From Bacteroidetes bacterium UBA1947 (GTDB taxonomy: Bacteria; Bacteroidota; Bacteroidia; Chitinophagales; Chitinophagaceae): a stretch of 64,000 nucleotides of DNA. Location: assembly GCA_002336915.1 (NCBI GenBank), contig DDET01000041.1, positions 14,244-78,243 on the forward strand. Reading direction: 5' to 3'. The notes beneath the pieces are model-generated. The model had not been told where the DNA came from. It searched no databases and worked only from the letters and a program-made list of their open reading frames with translations. A program made the translations under genes and the position numbers. Below are positions 26,295 through 36,065 of the stretch, piece by piece; the first letter of the stretch is position 1; the number at the start of each line of letters is the position of its first letter.

Positions 26295-26786
26295 TTATTT
26301 CCTGAGAAAAGCGGTAAAATCGGTTTCGGGTATCTTTTCAAGCCCCATCTGCCGCAGCATTGTTACCAGCTGCCCGCGATGATAGGTGCTATGATTGAAA
26401 ACGTGCTGCAGGGCTTCACATACTGAATTCTTAAATGATTTTTTTTCTGAATTGTAATACTGGAACACATGTTCCAGCGCTTTATCATCGTATTGGCGGT
26501 CTATAAAGTCTATCAGTACCTGCGATACCTGCTGCCAATCGGTACAAGCTTCTTCAAATGTCCCCTTGAACACATAAGGCATATATACAGGCTGCTCGGT
26601 AAGCTGCAGGCGTTGTAACCAAAGAAATTCTGCTCCCCATATATGGTAAGTGGTGTCCCGGAGTGAGGGAAAGCTGCTTATGATCTCTTTGTCAAGCTTT
26701 TCATCTTCGAGTTTCAACATTACATCTATGAGTCGCTTATTGGCCCACAGATTATACTTTGCCATCTGTAACAATAATTCCTTCAT
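26295..26786 (-). CDS. DinB family protein
   Basis: A 163-aa four-helix-bundle protein. The three metal-coordinating histidines of the DinB/YfiT superfamily are visible: His48 (TTYHIWGAE) and the NHSTYHRGQ motif near residues 130-135. The family includes metal-dependent thiol transferases (bacillithiol, mycothiol) and many uncharacterised damage-related proteins; the specific reaction is unknown. It is divergent from the PLP enzyme gene with only 38 bp between start codons, so their promoters must overlap. Confidence 0.85.
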   Translation of the reverse strand: MKELLLQMAKYNLWANKRLIDVMLKLEDEKLDKEIISSFPSLRDTTYHIWGAEFLWLQRLQLTEQPVYMPYVFKGTFEEACTDWQQVSQVLIDFIDRQYDDKALEHVFQYYNSEKKSFKNSVCEALQHVFNHSTYHRGQLVTMLRQMGLEKIPETDFTAFLRK

Positions 26787-26824
26787 CTTATATCGTAAAT
26801 TGCAACAAAATTAGCATACCTGCA

Positions 26825-28048
26825 ATGGATGAAGCAAATAATTCACAAGGTTTTGAAACCTTGTGCATTCACGGGGGGCACAAACAGGAAAGCAACCGTG
26901 CGCACCTGACCCCCATATACGCCACAAGCACCTATGCCTTTGACAGTGCCGAGCATGGCGCAGCGCTTTTTAAAGGAGAAGAACAGGGATATATCTACGG
27001 GCGTTACGGCAATCCCACCATCAGCGAAGCGGAAGAACGCATTGCCCTGATGGAAGCATATGGTCTTAAAGACAGCCAGGGGAATCCCTTGAAGCTAAAA
27101 GCACTCCTGCATTCATCGGGCATGGCTGCTATAACTACCATGTTGTTGAGTAATGTAAAAGCAGGCGATAAAGTAATTACCCACCAATCTTTATACGGCG
27201 GCACACAGGAAATGATGGATAAAGTACTGCCCGGACTGGGTATTACAGCTATCCAGATGGATTTCAAAGACATCAATAAAGTTGAGGAAGCCATAAAAGC
27301 TAACCCAGGCATCAGCCTTATGTACCTGGAAACGCCCGCCAACCCTACCCTACAGTGCGTGGACATTGAGCAACTGGCGTCTTTGGGAAAAACATACGAA
27401 CTGACCGTTTGCGTTGACAATACATTTGCTACACCCTACCTGCAACAGCCATTTAAGTATGATGTGGATTTTGTAATGCACTCCACCACAAAATTTCTCA
27501 ACGGGCATGGCACTGCTATAGGCGGTATAGTGATAGGTCGCGACCTGGAAAAAATGAATACAAAAGTTACCAAGATGTACCGGCTACTGGGTGGTAACAG
27601 TAATGCGTTTGATGCGTTCTTATTGACCAATGGCCTGCGCACTTTCCCCTTGCGTATGGAAAGGCATTGCAGCAATGCTGAACAAGTAGCTAATTATTTA
27701 ACACAGCACCCTGCAGTGGCTCAAGTTAATTACTTAGGCCTGGGCTCCCACCCCGACCATGAACTGGCTAAAAGGCAAATGAAAAATGCGGGTGCGATGC
27801 TAAGCTTTGAACTCAAGGGGGGTTACGATGCGGGGGTAAAATTCATCAACGGTTTGAAAATGTGTGTAAGCGCCACATCGCTCGGTGCATGCGATACACT
27901 TATCTCCCACCCCGCTTCCACATCGCATGTAGTGGTACCAAGAGAAAAGAGACTGGAATTTGGCATTACTGATGGGCTAATAAGAATGAGTGTAGGAATA
28001 GAAACAGTATCAGATATAATCAACGATTTAGAACAAGCAATCAGCTAA
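26825..28048 (+). CDS. Trans-sulfuration family PLP enzyme (methionine gamma-lyase / O-acetylhomoserine sulfhydrylase type)
   Basis: A 407-aa Cys/Met-metabolism PLP enzyme. Motifs: FETLCIHGG, TPIYATSTYAF, YGRYGNPT, SSGMAAI, the phosphate-binding THQSLYGGT, VDNTFATPYLQQP, and HSTTKFLNGHG with the PLP lysine at residue 223. These fit cystathionine gamma-synthase, methionine gamma-lyase or O-acetylhomoserine aminocarboxypropyltransferase, which cannot be told apart reliably by eye. The start at 26825 gives the family N-terminus; an upstream ATG at 26759 lies inside the DinB gene. It is 5 bp upstream of the thiolase gene, probably an operon. Confidence 0.88.
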   Translation: MDEANNSQGFETLCIHGGHKQESNRAHLTPIYATSTYAFDSAEHGAALFKGEEQGYIYGRYGNPTISEAEERIALMEAYGLKDSQGNPLKLKALLHSSGMAAITTMLLSNVKAGDKVITHQSLYGGTQEMMDKVLPGLGITAIQMDFKDINKVEEAIKANPGISLMYLETPANPTLQCVDIEQLASLGKTYELTVCVDNTFATPYLQQPFKYDVDFVMHSTTKFLNGHGTAIGGIVIGRDLEKMNTKVTKMYRLLGGNSNAFDAFLLTNGLRTFPLRMERHCSNAEQVANYLTQHPAVAQVNYLGLGSHPDHELAKRQMKNAGAMLSFELKGGYDAGVKFINGLKMCVSATSLGACDTLISHPASTSHVVVPREKRLEFGITDGLIRMSVGIETVSDIINDLEQAIS

Positions 28049-28053
28049 TCAAT

Positions 28054-29250
28054 ATGAGTACAGCATATGTTATAGATGCAGTAAGGACACCTATCGGAAA
28101 ATACGGAGGGAGCTTATCAACGGTACGGCCCGACGACTTACTGGCACATGTAATAAAGAAACTAATAGAGCGCAATCCGGGTGTAGATGTAAATGCTATT
28201 GAAGATGTAATAGCCGGTGCAGCTAATCAATCGGGCGAGGACAACAGGAATGTAGCCCGCATGGCTGCATTGCTGGCAGGCTTGCCAACTACCGTGGGTG
28301 GCAATACTGTGAACCGCCTTTGTGCTTCGGGTCTCCAGGCCATTATGGATGCATCGCGCGCGATAATGTGCGGGGATGGTGACATATACATTGCGGGTGG
28401 TGTGGAGAGTATGACACGCGCTCCCTTTGTAATGCCAAAAGCTGATGGGCCTTTTTCACGAAAGGCAGAAGTGTTTGACACAACGATGGGCTGGCGTTTT
28501 ATCAACAGCAAACTAAGCGAGTTGTACCATCCTTATACCATGGGCGAAACTGCTGAAAACGTAGCTGAACAATGGAACGTGACACGCGAAGAGCAAGACC
28601 AATTCGCCTACAACACACAGGAGAAATATGCAGCCGCAGCAGCTTCAGGAAAATTCATTGATGAGATCGTACCCGTGACTGTTGACCTTGGGAAGGGCAA
28701 AACAAATGTCTTTGCAGCAGATGAACATCCCCGCCAATCGACACTCGAAAAGCTTGCAGAACTGAAGCCTGCCTTTAAAAAGAACGGCACAGTAACAGCC
28801 GGCAATTCAAGTGGCATTAATGATGGCGCGGCAGCCCTGTTGCTGGCTTCCGAAGATGCAGTGAAAAAATACGGACTGAAACCGATCGCTAAAATAAAAT
28901 CTATGGCTATTGCAGGAGTAGACCCTGCAGTTATGGGCGTAGGACCTGTGCCGGCTACACTAAAGGCATTGCAACGTGCGGGGCTTGAAGTAGCTGATCT
29001 TGATCTTGTAGAACTAAATGAGGCTTTTGCATCACAAAGTATTGCCTGCATACGCGACCTGGGTTTGGAATCGGCAAAAGTGAATGTGAACGGCGGCGCA
29101 ATTGCACTAGGCCACCCATTGGGCTGTAGTGGTGCACGTATCAGTACCACACTCATCTATGAACTGAGGCGCAGGAAAGCTAAATACGGCCTGGCAACAA
29201 TGTGCATAGGTGTAGGACAGGGATCGGCTATTATTTATGAAGCGCTGTAG
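28054..29250 (+). CDS. Thiolase (3-oxoadipyl-CoA / acetyl-CoA acyltransferase type)
   Basis: A 398-aa type I thiolase. The acyl-accepting Cys90 is in NRLCASG, the catalytic His in GGAIALGHPLGCSGAR, and the second Cys in MCIGVGQG. The stretch GAANQSGEDNRNVARMAALL and the VGGNTVNRLCASG context are closest, from memory, to PcaF/PaaJ 3-oxoadipyl-CoA thiolases, which end aromatic-ring degradation by releasing acetyl-CoA and succinyl-CoA. A degradative beta-oxidation thiolase is the alternative. It sits 5 bp after the PLP enzyme gene and 30 bp before the ACMSD-type gene. Confidence 0.9.
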   Translation: MSTAYVIDAVRTPIGKYGGSLSTVRPDDLLAHVIKKLIERNPGVDVNAIEDVIAGAANQSGEDNRNVARMAALLAGLPTTVGGNTVNRLCASGLQAIMDASRAIMCGDGDIYIAGGVESMTRAPFVMPKADGPFSRKAEVFDTTMGWRFINSKLSELYHPYTMGETAENVAEQWNVTREEQDQFAYNTQEKYAAAAASGKFIDEIVPVTVDLGKGKTNVFAADEHPRQSTLEKLAELKPAFKKNGTVTAGNSSGINDGAAALLLASEDAVKKYGLKPIAKIKSMAIAGVDPAVMGVGPVPATLKALQRAGLEVADLDLVELNEAFASQSIACIRDLGLESAKVNVNGGAIALGHPLGCSGARISTTLIYELRRRKAKYGLATMCIGVGQGSAIIYEAL

Positions 29251-29280
29251 ATTTTTGTTTTTGACTTTTAACTTTTGACT

Positions 29281-30270
29281 TTGAAGATCGATATCCATAC
29301 ACATATAATGCCGGAGCATATCCCTAACTGGTTCGAGAAATTCGGTTACGGGGCATTCATCAGGCTTGAGCATCATAAGCCCTGTTGCGCGCAGATGATA
29401 AAGGGCGACAAGGTGTTCCGGGAGATAGAGCAGAACTGCTGGGATGCCAATGTGCGCACGAAAGAGATGGATATGACCGAAGTAAGTACACAAGTGCTAT
29501 CAACCATACCGGTGCTGTTCAATTACTTCGCAAAGCCCGAACATGCTTTGGAAACATCGCGTTTCTTTAACGACCATATAGCACAATGTGTTGATCTGCA
29601 TCCTAAGCGTTTTATAGGACTTGGCACAGTGCCCATGCAGGATGTAGATACCGCAATAAAAGAAATGGAGCGCTGTGTGAAGGAGCTAAAAATGCCCGGC
29701 ATTGAAATTGGCTCTAACATTAATACCACGAACTTAAGCGACCCGACATTTGAACCATTCTGGGAAGCGGCTGAGCAACTTGGCTGCAGTATTTTTGTGC
29801 ACCCCTGGGAAATGATGGGCGAGAATGAGATGAGCAAGTATTGGCTGCCATGGCTGGTAGGTATGCCTGCCGAAACCAGTCGCGCTATCTGCTCTATGAT
29901 ATTTGGTGGCGTATTTGAACGCCATCCAAAACTCAAAGTGGCCTTTGCACATGGCGGCGGCAGTTTCCCCTTTACCATAGGCAGGATAGAACATGGCTTT
30001 AACGTGCGCCCCGACCTGGTTGCCGTTGATAATAATGTAAATCCCCGCGACTATATAGGCAAATTCTGGATAGACGCATTGGTGCATGACGACAAAACGC
30101 TCGACTTTGTTGTAGACCTGATGGGCGAGGACAAAGTATGCATGGGTAGCGACTACCCCTTCCCGCTTGGCGAACATCATCCCGGCAAGTTGATAGAAAG
30201 TATGAGTAGTTTCTCAAAAGAACAAAAGGAAAAACTACTGTACAAAAATGCTATGGACTGGCTTTCTTAA
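29281..30270 (+). CDS. ACMSD-type amidohydrolase (aminocarboxymuconate-semialdehyde decarboxylase)
   Basis: A 329-aa metal-dependent decarboxylase. The metal ligands of the ACMSD family are visible: KIDIHTHIMPEH at the N-terminus, FVHPWEMMG, the catalytic AHGGGSFPF and MGSDYPFPLGE. LEHHKPCCAQM is also typical. The enzyme decarboxylates alpha-amino-beta-carboxymuconate-semialdehyde in the kynurenine/2-nitrobenzoate route. No ATG is available at the family N-terminus; TTG at 29281 gives MKIDIHTH, and a TTG two codons upstream at 29275 is equally possible. Other kynurenine genes are absent nearby, though a thiolase precedes it. Confidence 0.85.
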   Translation: MKIDIHTHIMPEHIPNWFEKFGYGAFIRLEHHKPCCAQMIKGDKVFREIEQNCWDANVRTKEMDMTEVSTQVLSTIPVLFNYFAKPEHALETSRFFNDHIAQCVDLHPKRFIGLGTVPMQDVDTAIKEMERCVKELKMPGIEIGSNINTTNLSDPTFEPFWEAAEQLGCSIFVHPWEMMGENEMSKYWLPWLVGMPAETSRAICSMIFGGVFERHPKLKVAFAHGGGSFPFTIGRIEHGFNVRPDLVAVDNNVNPRDYIGKFWIDALVHDDKTLDFVVDLMGEDKVCMGSDYPFPLGEHHPGKLIESMSSFSKEQKEKLLYKNAMDWLS

Positions 30271-30277
30271 AAGAAAA

Positions 30278-30322
30278 AATCCCCTGCTTATATTTCGGAT
30301 CATTGAAAGCAGGGGATTCTTG
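30278..30322. terminator. Hairpin between convergent genes
   Basis: AATCCCCTGCTT and AAGCAGGGGATT form a perfect 12-bp stem over a 17-base loop. A-run before and CTTGT after; likely terminates the ACMSD transcript, possibly both directions. Confidence 0.65.
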
Positions 30323-30385
30323 TAATCTTGCTGCAGAATGCAGCGCCTTTGGTTAAAATATAGGAGGGAAATTTAAAACAAAATA

Positions 30386-32842
30386 TTAGCCTGCACTGCT
30401 GGCTGCGCGCCTCTTTTCTTCTTCAGCGCCGCCTGTCTTTTTCCGTACTTGCCCCACACCCTTGTTACCGAACCTGTATACAAAAGAAATAGTAGCTATA
30501 CGCGTGTCACGCTTTACAACGAAGGTCTCATTGTATTTTGCAAATGCGGTAACACCTACCGGGTTTACTTTCCAAAACACATCTGTTATCGCAAGCTTAG
30601 CTGTAGCTTTCTTGTTAAACAAGTTCTTTTGCAGTCCTGCATTTAGTGACCAAAGCGGCTTTAAGGTCATATAGCCGTACAGCATATCAGATTGGTAGAA
30701 CATGCTTAGCTCCGCCGAAAAATCTTTTGGCATCAGGAAACTATTCGTAGTGTTGAAATAATAGGCAGGGCGGCCACTATGCAGCGGTGTGCCCGCTACA
30801 TCACCATCGTAGTAGTTATAATAATAGCTACCACTGGTCACATTGCTCCACCATTTGAATATCTGGAAGGGGTAGGCAATATTGAAGCTAACAGAAGTTT
30901 GCCTGTGTATGTTTTTATTTGTTTGAATGCTTTCGTTCTTCCGGGTTTCACTGGGTTGTATCACTTCAGTTATAGCATCATCGGTGATGCTGTAGTTTAT
31001 TGATGTAACAAACCGCTGTTTATATGTATGCGATAGCTCTATGGAATAGGTAAGGCTGGGCAACAGGTCGGGATTGCCCACTTTATAATTGCTGGGGTCA
31101 AGGAAAAATTTAAAGGGGTTCAATTGCTCATAATTTGGCCTGTCTATGCGGCGGCTTAGTGTCAGGCCAAGGTCATGGACCTGGCTAATATGCAATTGGG
31201 TAGCCAGGCTAGGGAACAACTGTATGTAATTACGATCGAACACACTTGTGGGCGCAGTCTTTTGCTCGCCCTTCGCGATCGTTTGTTCTGCCCGCAGGCC
31301 CAGCTGGTAGCTCCACTTGGTTCTGTCCTGCGCCAGGTTTACATAGGCAGCGTTAATATCCTCGTTATAGATGAAATGATTGCTCTTAGTTGGGTCATAT
31401 ACATAGGCCGAATCAGCATAGCTCCAAACCTCGTATTGGGAATTGTCCTCCGCAGTTACATAGCTCGCCTTTATTCCCGCATCAAAACGCATATTGTTTT
31501 TCATTGGGTGGGTGAAATCGGTTTTGAACGAGCGAATTATTGTTGCCCCTTCAGGACTACCCAGCAGATCATAATTAGGCTGCGTCGGCTTATCCGAAGT
31601 ATCGAAGAATGCGTTGACAAAATGCTGGTTGGTATTGTACCCGTAACTGGCATAGTCTGCATCGGCGGTAAGCTCCGTACCTGCGGTATCATATTCATGC
31701 CTGAAGTTCAGGTTAACAGAGTAGTCATTCAACTTTGTTTTTGAATCGTTGACAGTTATGAATTCTGACTGTTTGATCCCTGTTTCATCATATACATCCG
31801 AGAAGCTGGTGCCGCTTGGCTCATAGCGTGTACGGGTCCCGGTAGCTGCAAAACCTATGGTAGTTTTAGAAGAGATATTGTAATCCACACCTGCTGCAAT
31901 ATAGTGGTAGCGCATGGGCAGCAACAAATTATTTTGCTGCTTGTATTCTGTATCTACTTTACCACCCTCAGTTTCATAAAATTTCCTATCCAGCACGAGG
32001 CCGTTAAAGCCCTTGCGCGTCAGAAAACTATAACTGGCATAGGCGCTTATTTTTTTGCTCTTGTAGTTAAGGCTCATAGCATCATTGGTCCTCGAGTACA
32101 CGCCCTGCCCGAAACTACCTGTTACAGAACCATTCAGCCCCATTCTTTTGTCTCTTTTCGTCTTGATGTTGATGATGCCTCCCGTACCGGCAGCATCATA
32201 TTTGGCGCCGGGGTTCGATATAAGCTCAATTTTATCAACAGTGTTCGAAGGCATGTTTTTCAGCAGGTTAGCAAGGTTATCACCTGCCACAGGCACCGGT
32301 TTTCCGTCTATCATAATGGTCACGCCCTGCTTTCCCTTTAGGCTTATATTGTCGTTCTGATCTACTATTACACCGGGCGAGCGTTGCAGCACTTCCATAA
32401 CTGTTGCGCCCGTACTCACGATACTATTCTCCACATTCACCACTATCTTGTCTGCCTTCACTTCTATGAATGGTTTCTGGCTGCGTATGGTTACCTCGTC
32501 CAGGGCACCGGCCTTTTTTGATAGTTTTATTCCAGGCATCTTAAGCTCCGAGGCTTCGATGGTCAAAGTATCCGATGTATACGGCTCAAAACCCACAAGG
32601 GTGGCCTTCAGTATGTATCTTCCTGCATTTACCGGTTCAATGTTGTATGCGCCCTTTGCATCGGTTAGCGAGGCTTTTTCCAGCACATTACCCGGGGCCT
32701 TCAGTAAAACGATATTTACAGATTCAATTCCCTTACCCTGCTCATCAACAATAGTCCCGGATATCCCTCCGCTGTGGTCTTTCGCGTAAATTGTGTGTTG
32801 TAACAGCAGCAGCACGGCCAGGCTAAAAATTACATTCTTCAT
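30386..32842 (-). CDS. TonB-dependent-type outer membrane receptor (OMP_b-brl_3 family)
   Basis: An 818-aa outer-membrane protein: signal peptide (residues 1-20), carboxypeptidase-regulatory-like beta-sandwich about 25-110 (GTIVDEQGKGIESVNIVLL), plug domain about 115-225 (VLQRSPGVIVDQNDNISLKGKQGVTIMIDG), then a barrel to about 790 with the characteristic outer_membrane beta-barrel_3 segments (LSRRIDRPNYEQLNPFKFFLDP). A Lys/Arg/Glu-rich tail ends the protein. It resembles the receptor at 51009 in order and motifs. The family imports or exports unknown substrates using energy from TonB; the substrate is not determinable. A perfect TACATTTG box precedes the ATG. Confidence 0.9.
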   Translation of the reverse strand: MKNVIFSLAVLLLLQHTIYAKDHSGGISGTIVDEQGKGIESVNIVLLKAPGNVLEKASLTDAKGAYNIEPVNAGRYILKATLVGFEPYTSDTLTIEASELKMPGIKLSKKAGALDEVTIRSQKPFIEVKADKIVVNVENSIVSTGATVMEVLQRSPGVIVDQNDNISLKGKQGVTIMIDGKPVPVAGDNLANLLKNMPSNTVDKIELISNPGAKYDAAGTGGIINIKTKRDKRMGLNGSVTGSFGQGVYSRTNDAMSLNYKSKKISAYASYSFLTRKGFNGLVLDRKFYETEGGKVDTEYKQQNNLLLPMRYHYIAAGVDYNISSKTTIGFAATGTRTRYEPSGTSFSDVYDETGIKQSEFITVNDSKTKLNDYSVNLNFRHEYDTAGTELTADADYASYGYNTNQHFVNAFFDTSDKPTQPNYDLLGSPEGATIIRSFKTDFTHPMKNNMRFDAGIKASYVTAEDNSQYEVWSYADSAYVYDPTKSNHFIYNEDINAAYVNLAQDRTKWSYQLGLRAEQTIAKGEQKTAPTSVFDRNYIQLFPSLATQLHISQVHDLGLTLSRRIDRPNYEQLNPFKFFLDPSNYKVGNPDLLPSLTYSIELSHTYKQRFVTSINYSITDDAITEVIQPSETRKNESIQTNKNIHRQTSVSFNIAYPFQIFKWWSNVTSGSYYYNYYDGDVAGTPLHSGRPAYYFNTTNSFLMPKDFSAELSMFYQSDMLYGYMTLKPLWSLNAGLQKNLFNKKATAKLAITDVFWKVNPVGVTAFAKYNETFVVKRDTRIATISFVYRFGNKGVGQVRKKTGGAEEEKRRAASSAG

Positions 32843-32861
32843 ATCGGCAAGTTTGACTTAA

Positions 32862-32869
32862 CAAATGTA
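32862..32869 (-). promoter_or_regulatory. -7 box of the receptor at 30386-32842
   Basis: The reverse strand reads TACATTTG, an exact TAnnTTTG match 19 bases before the ATG at 32842. Confidence 0.5.
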
Positions 32870-32968
32870 TCTTAGGCTACCAAGGCTACCTTCACCCAAC
32901 GTAGGGGGATTTATTGCAGGTGCATCGACATACCAATAAGCATTCGTATTTTTAGGATAGAAACCAAT

Positions 32969-35900
32969 ATGAGATCGGCAAAACAAAATAGAGCATTTCC
33001 CGGTAGTCGTACACTGTACGTACTTGCGCTGTGTTTTTCCTTCTCTGCTGTTTTTGCACAACGCTACCCTTTTTACAACCTCAGTGTGGAAAGCGGCCTC
33101 ATACAATCGCAGGCGCAGGCCATCAAACAGGACAAGTATGGTCACTTATGGATCGGTACCTTGGGCGGATTATCGCGTTTTGACGGCAAGAACTTTGTTA
33201 ACTATACCTTGCGAGACGGCATGGCAGATAACAGTGTTAATGCCCTCGACATCGATCAGCAAGGCAATATATGGGTGGGCACTTCAAAAGGCATTTCAAA
33301 ATTCGACGGAAAAACCTTTAAACATTCTTCATTCCAGGCAGCCGAGAATAATCCCCTGGCCAATAATGTGCAGGATATACAAATAGGCAGTAATGGTACT
33401 ATCTGGTGCAATGTAGGCGGCAATGGCAAAAACAAAATATACGGTATCACAAACGGCAAGAATGTCCAACTGAAAGTACCCGGCCAGGACACTGCCATAT
33501 TATCTGTATTGCCCGACGACAAAGGCTTATGGCTTGCCAAAATAAATGGCGAGTTGCTGCATTACCATGCAGGTGCCTGGGACACCATATCACTTCCTGT
33601 ATCCGCGCTCATCAATAAGGTCCCCATACTTACAAAGATTTATAAAGGCCGGAATGATACACTGTGGTTGCTCACCAATGCAGGTTTGTACCGGCTTGAA
33701 AATGGGAAAGCCGTACTACACAGCATTAAAGGGCAGCCGCTTGATAAACTGCCTGTACTGCGCTGCATGACCGAGGACAAAAACGGTGCCTACTGGCTGG
33801 GCACCAATACCGGCGTAATAAAGCTAACAGGCAATTCAATAGAATATTACAATAAGCACAATGGTCTTAGCGACAATATATTTCGCGATGTACTAACCGA
33901 TGCCGAAGGCAACGTATGGATGGCCAGCGATGGGCAAGGCCTGTACCGCTTCTCCGGCTCGCCCTTTACTATTCTTGATGAAACCCTGGGCTTGCCAAGT
34001 GCACAAATAATGAGCATCGCCGCCGACAGGAGCGGAAAATTGTACTTTGGCACTTATGATGCCGGCCTTTACTCATTTGAGAATGGCATCGTGGGCAAAG
34101 TGCCTTTCCCCGGCAAACCCGGCATAGCTATCACAGCCCTGCGTTACAAAGATAACAAGCTGTGGATAGGCACAAGGAACGGTTTGTGGACTTACGATAA
34201 CACTTTTCATTTTTACACCTTCCCTACCGACCAGCTTTTTTCTGTCTCGGCCTTGTACAGTGACACAAGTCGCAAACTATGGATAGGTTTTGGCAACGGC
34301 TTCGCAGTCTATGAACACGATAGTTTCCATACAGTTCCGCTACAAGGCGCCGTAATTGGCGACTTCATAACAATAGGCGCCGATAGCACACTTGTGGCAA
34401 CTACCAGCAGCACCTACAACGGTATAAAGCTGTATCATGACGGGGTTCTTACACCATACAAAACCAATGGCGCCCCCGATAGTGCACAGGTACAATGCTT
34501 TACAAAACGTGGCAATGAATTGTGGATAGGCACCAGCGACAATGGGCTCATATGCTATAATATGAGCACCAAAAAATATTTTGTGCTCAATAAAAGCAAT
34601 GGCTTAAGGTCGGATTTCATCTACAACATTATCACAGATAACGATGGTAATATCTGGACAGGCACAGGTTATGGCATACACAAAGTGACTATTGGAAGTG
34701 ATGGGAAACCAATGGTGACTTTTTACGGAAAGGAAGAAGGCATGAAGGGAATGGAAAGCAACCACAATGCCATTTACAAAATGCGCGATGGCAGCATTTG
34801 GTTTGGCACAACCAATGGTGCAATGCATTACCAGCCCAGCATTAAAACTACACAGTCAAAACCGGTGAGCATTGTTCTGCAATCTGTAAAAGTCTTCGGC
34901 GAGAACATAAGCGACACTGCCTGGTATGATAGTACCAATGCCTGGTACAAGGTACCCTACGGCCTGCACCTTCCTTACAAAAAGAATAATATCACTTTTG
35001 CTTACCAGGCCATATCCCTTGGCAGCGATGAGCAATTACTCTATCGCTATCGCATGGAGGGCCTCGAAGCTCCCTGGTCCGACTGGTCAGAAAGTAATTC
35101 CGTCACCTACTCTGCCCTGCCTCCCGGCCTTTACACGCTCAAGGTGCAGTGTAAAACAATGAGCACCAATGCGGACGCAAGTGAACTCGACTATTCATTT
35201 GAAATAATAACACCTTTCCAGAAAACCAAATGGTTCAACCTGATCATACTGGGCAGTTGTATCTTGTTGGGGGTATCCATGCAGTATATCGCCAACACAA
35301 GAAAGCAGAACAGGATAAAACTACTGGATAAGCTGCGCCGCGAAGAGCAAGGTAAAGTGAGGCAACGCACTGCCGAGGATTTCCATGACGAGGTGGGCAA
35401 TAAGCTCACACGCATCAATGTGCTTGCCAATGTGCTTAAAAACAAGATACAACTTACCCCCGATACCAAAAGGATACTGGACCAGATACAGGATAACACC
35501 GGCCAGCTTTACAGTGGTACAAAAGATATTCTTTGGTCATTGAAACCGTCCAACGACAATCTGTACCAGATACTGCTCCGCATAAACGATTTTGGCGCTG
35601 AGCTCTTCCAGGACACCGAGGTAGATTTCAATTTCATAGGCACCGATGAAAAATGGAAAGAGCATTCCCTGCCTATGGACTTCAGTCGCAACCTGATCAT
35701 GATCTTCAAAGAGGCATTGAATAACAGCCTTAAGTACTCAAAGGCTACCGAGGTAAAACTGGAGGTAAGCTTACAAAACCATGATATCCTGCACCTTTTG
35801 CTTACCGACAACGGTCAGGGCTTTGATATTGATCATGCTAAAAAGGGGCATGGCATCGACAATATGAACGTGCGGGCTAAACGCATCAATGGAAGGCTGT

Positions 35901-35995
35901 ATATCGAGTCGCACCCGGGCAAAGGCACCACCATAAGCCTGGGCTTCAAAATACCGCCCAAAAGTGCTTATGGCCTCGGTTCAACAAATATTTAA
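32969..35995 (+). CDS. Sensor histidine kinase with two-component-regulator propellers and Y_Y_Y domain
   Basis: A 1008-aa membrane sensor. Signal peptide (AVFAQ, about residue 31); periplasmic two-bladed propeller region about 35-620 with many LWIGT/IWVGT repeats; Y_Y_Y domain about 690-755 (YRYRMEGLEAPWSDWSES); one membrane helix about 762-785; HisKA_3-type dimerisation helix with the phosphorylated His806 in EDFHDEVGNKL; and a C-terminal HATPase domain (LNNSLKYSKA, LTDNGQGFD, GHGIDNM). This is the classical periplasmic glycan-sensor build, but with a HisKA_3/LuxR pairing rather than the hybrid AraC-type. It pairs with the response regulator gene 70 bp downstream. Confidence 0.95.
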   Translation: MRSAKQNRAFPGSRTLYVLALCFSFSAVFAQRYPFYNLSVESGLIQSQAQAIKQDKYGHLWIGTLGGLSRFDGKNFVNYTLRDGMADNSVNALDIDQQGNIWVGTSKGISKFDGKTFKHSSFQAAENNPLANNVQDIQIGSNGTIWCNVGGNGKNKIYGITNGKNVQLKVPGQDTAILSVLPDDKGLWLAKINGELLHYHAGAWDTISLPVSALINKVPILTKIYKGRNDTLWLLTNAGLYRLENGKAVLHSIKGQPLDKLPVLRCMTEDKNGAYWLGTNTGVIKLTGNSIEYYNKHNGLSDNIFRDVLTDAEGNVWMASDGQGLYRFSGSPFTILDETLGLPSAQIMSIAADRSGKLYFGTYDAGLYSFENGIVGKVPFPGKPGIAITALRYKDNKLWIGTRNGLWTYDNTFHFYTFPTDQLFSVSALYSDTSRKLWIGFGNGFAVYEHDSFHTVPLQGAVIGDFITIGADSTLVATTSSTYNGIKLYHDGVLTPYKTNGAPDSAQVQCFTKRGNELWIGTSDNGLICYNMSTKKYFVLNKSNGLRSDFIYNIITDNDGNIWTGTGYGIHKVTIGSDGKPMVTFYGKEEGMKGMESNHNAIYKMRDGSIWFGTTNGAMHYQPSIKTTQSKPVSIVLQSVKVFGENISDTAWYDSTNAWYKVPYGLHLPYKKNNITFAYQAISLGSDEQLLYRYRMEGLEAPWSDWSESNSVTYSALPPGLYTLKVQCKTMSTNADASELDYSFEIITPFQKTKWFNLIILGSCILLGVSMQYIANTRKQNRIKLLDKLRREEQGKVRQRTAEDFHDEVGNKLTRINVLANVLKNKIQLTPDTKRILDQIQDNTGQLYSGTKDILWSLKPSNDNLYQILLRINDFGAELFQDTEVDFNFIGTDEKWKEHSLPMDFSRNLIMIFKEALNNSLKYSKATEVKLEVSLQNHDILHLLLTDNGQGFDIDHAKKGHGIDNMNVRAKRINGRLYIESHPGKGTTISLGFKIPPKSAYGLGSTNI

Positions 35996-36021
35996 CAAAA
36001 AATAACTTCATTAGGGTGAGA

Positions 36022-36029
36022 TAAATTTG
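36022..36029 (+). promoter_or_regulatory. -7 box in front of the response regulator gene
   Basis: TAAATTTG, an exact TAnnTTTG match 36 bases before the ATG at 36066, suggesting the regulator can be expressed apart from the kinase. Confidence 0.4.
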
Positions 36030-36065
36030 CCCTATATAGCGGAACTTTACATAAACGCATTTGCT

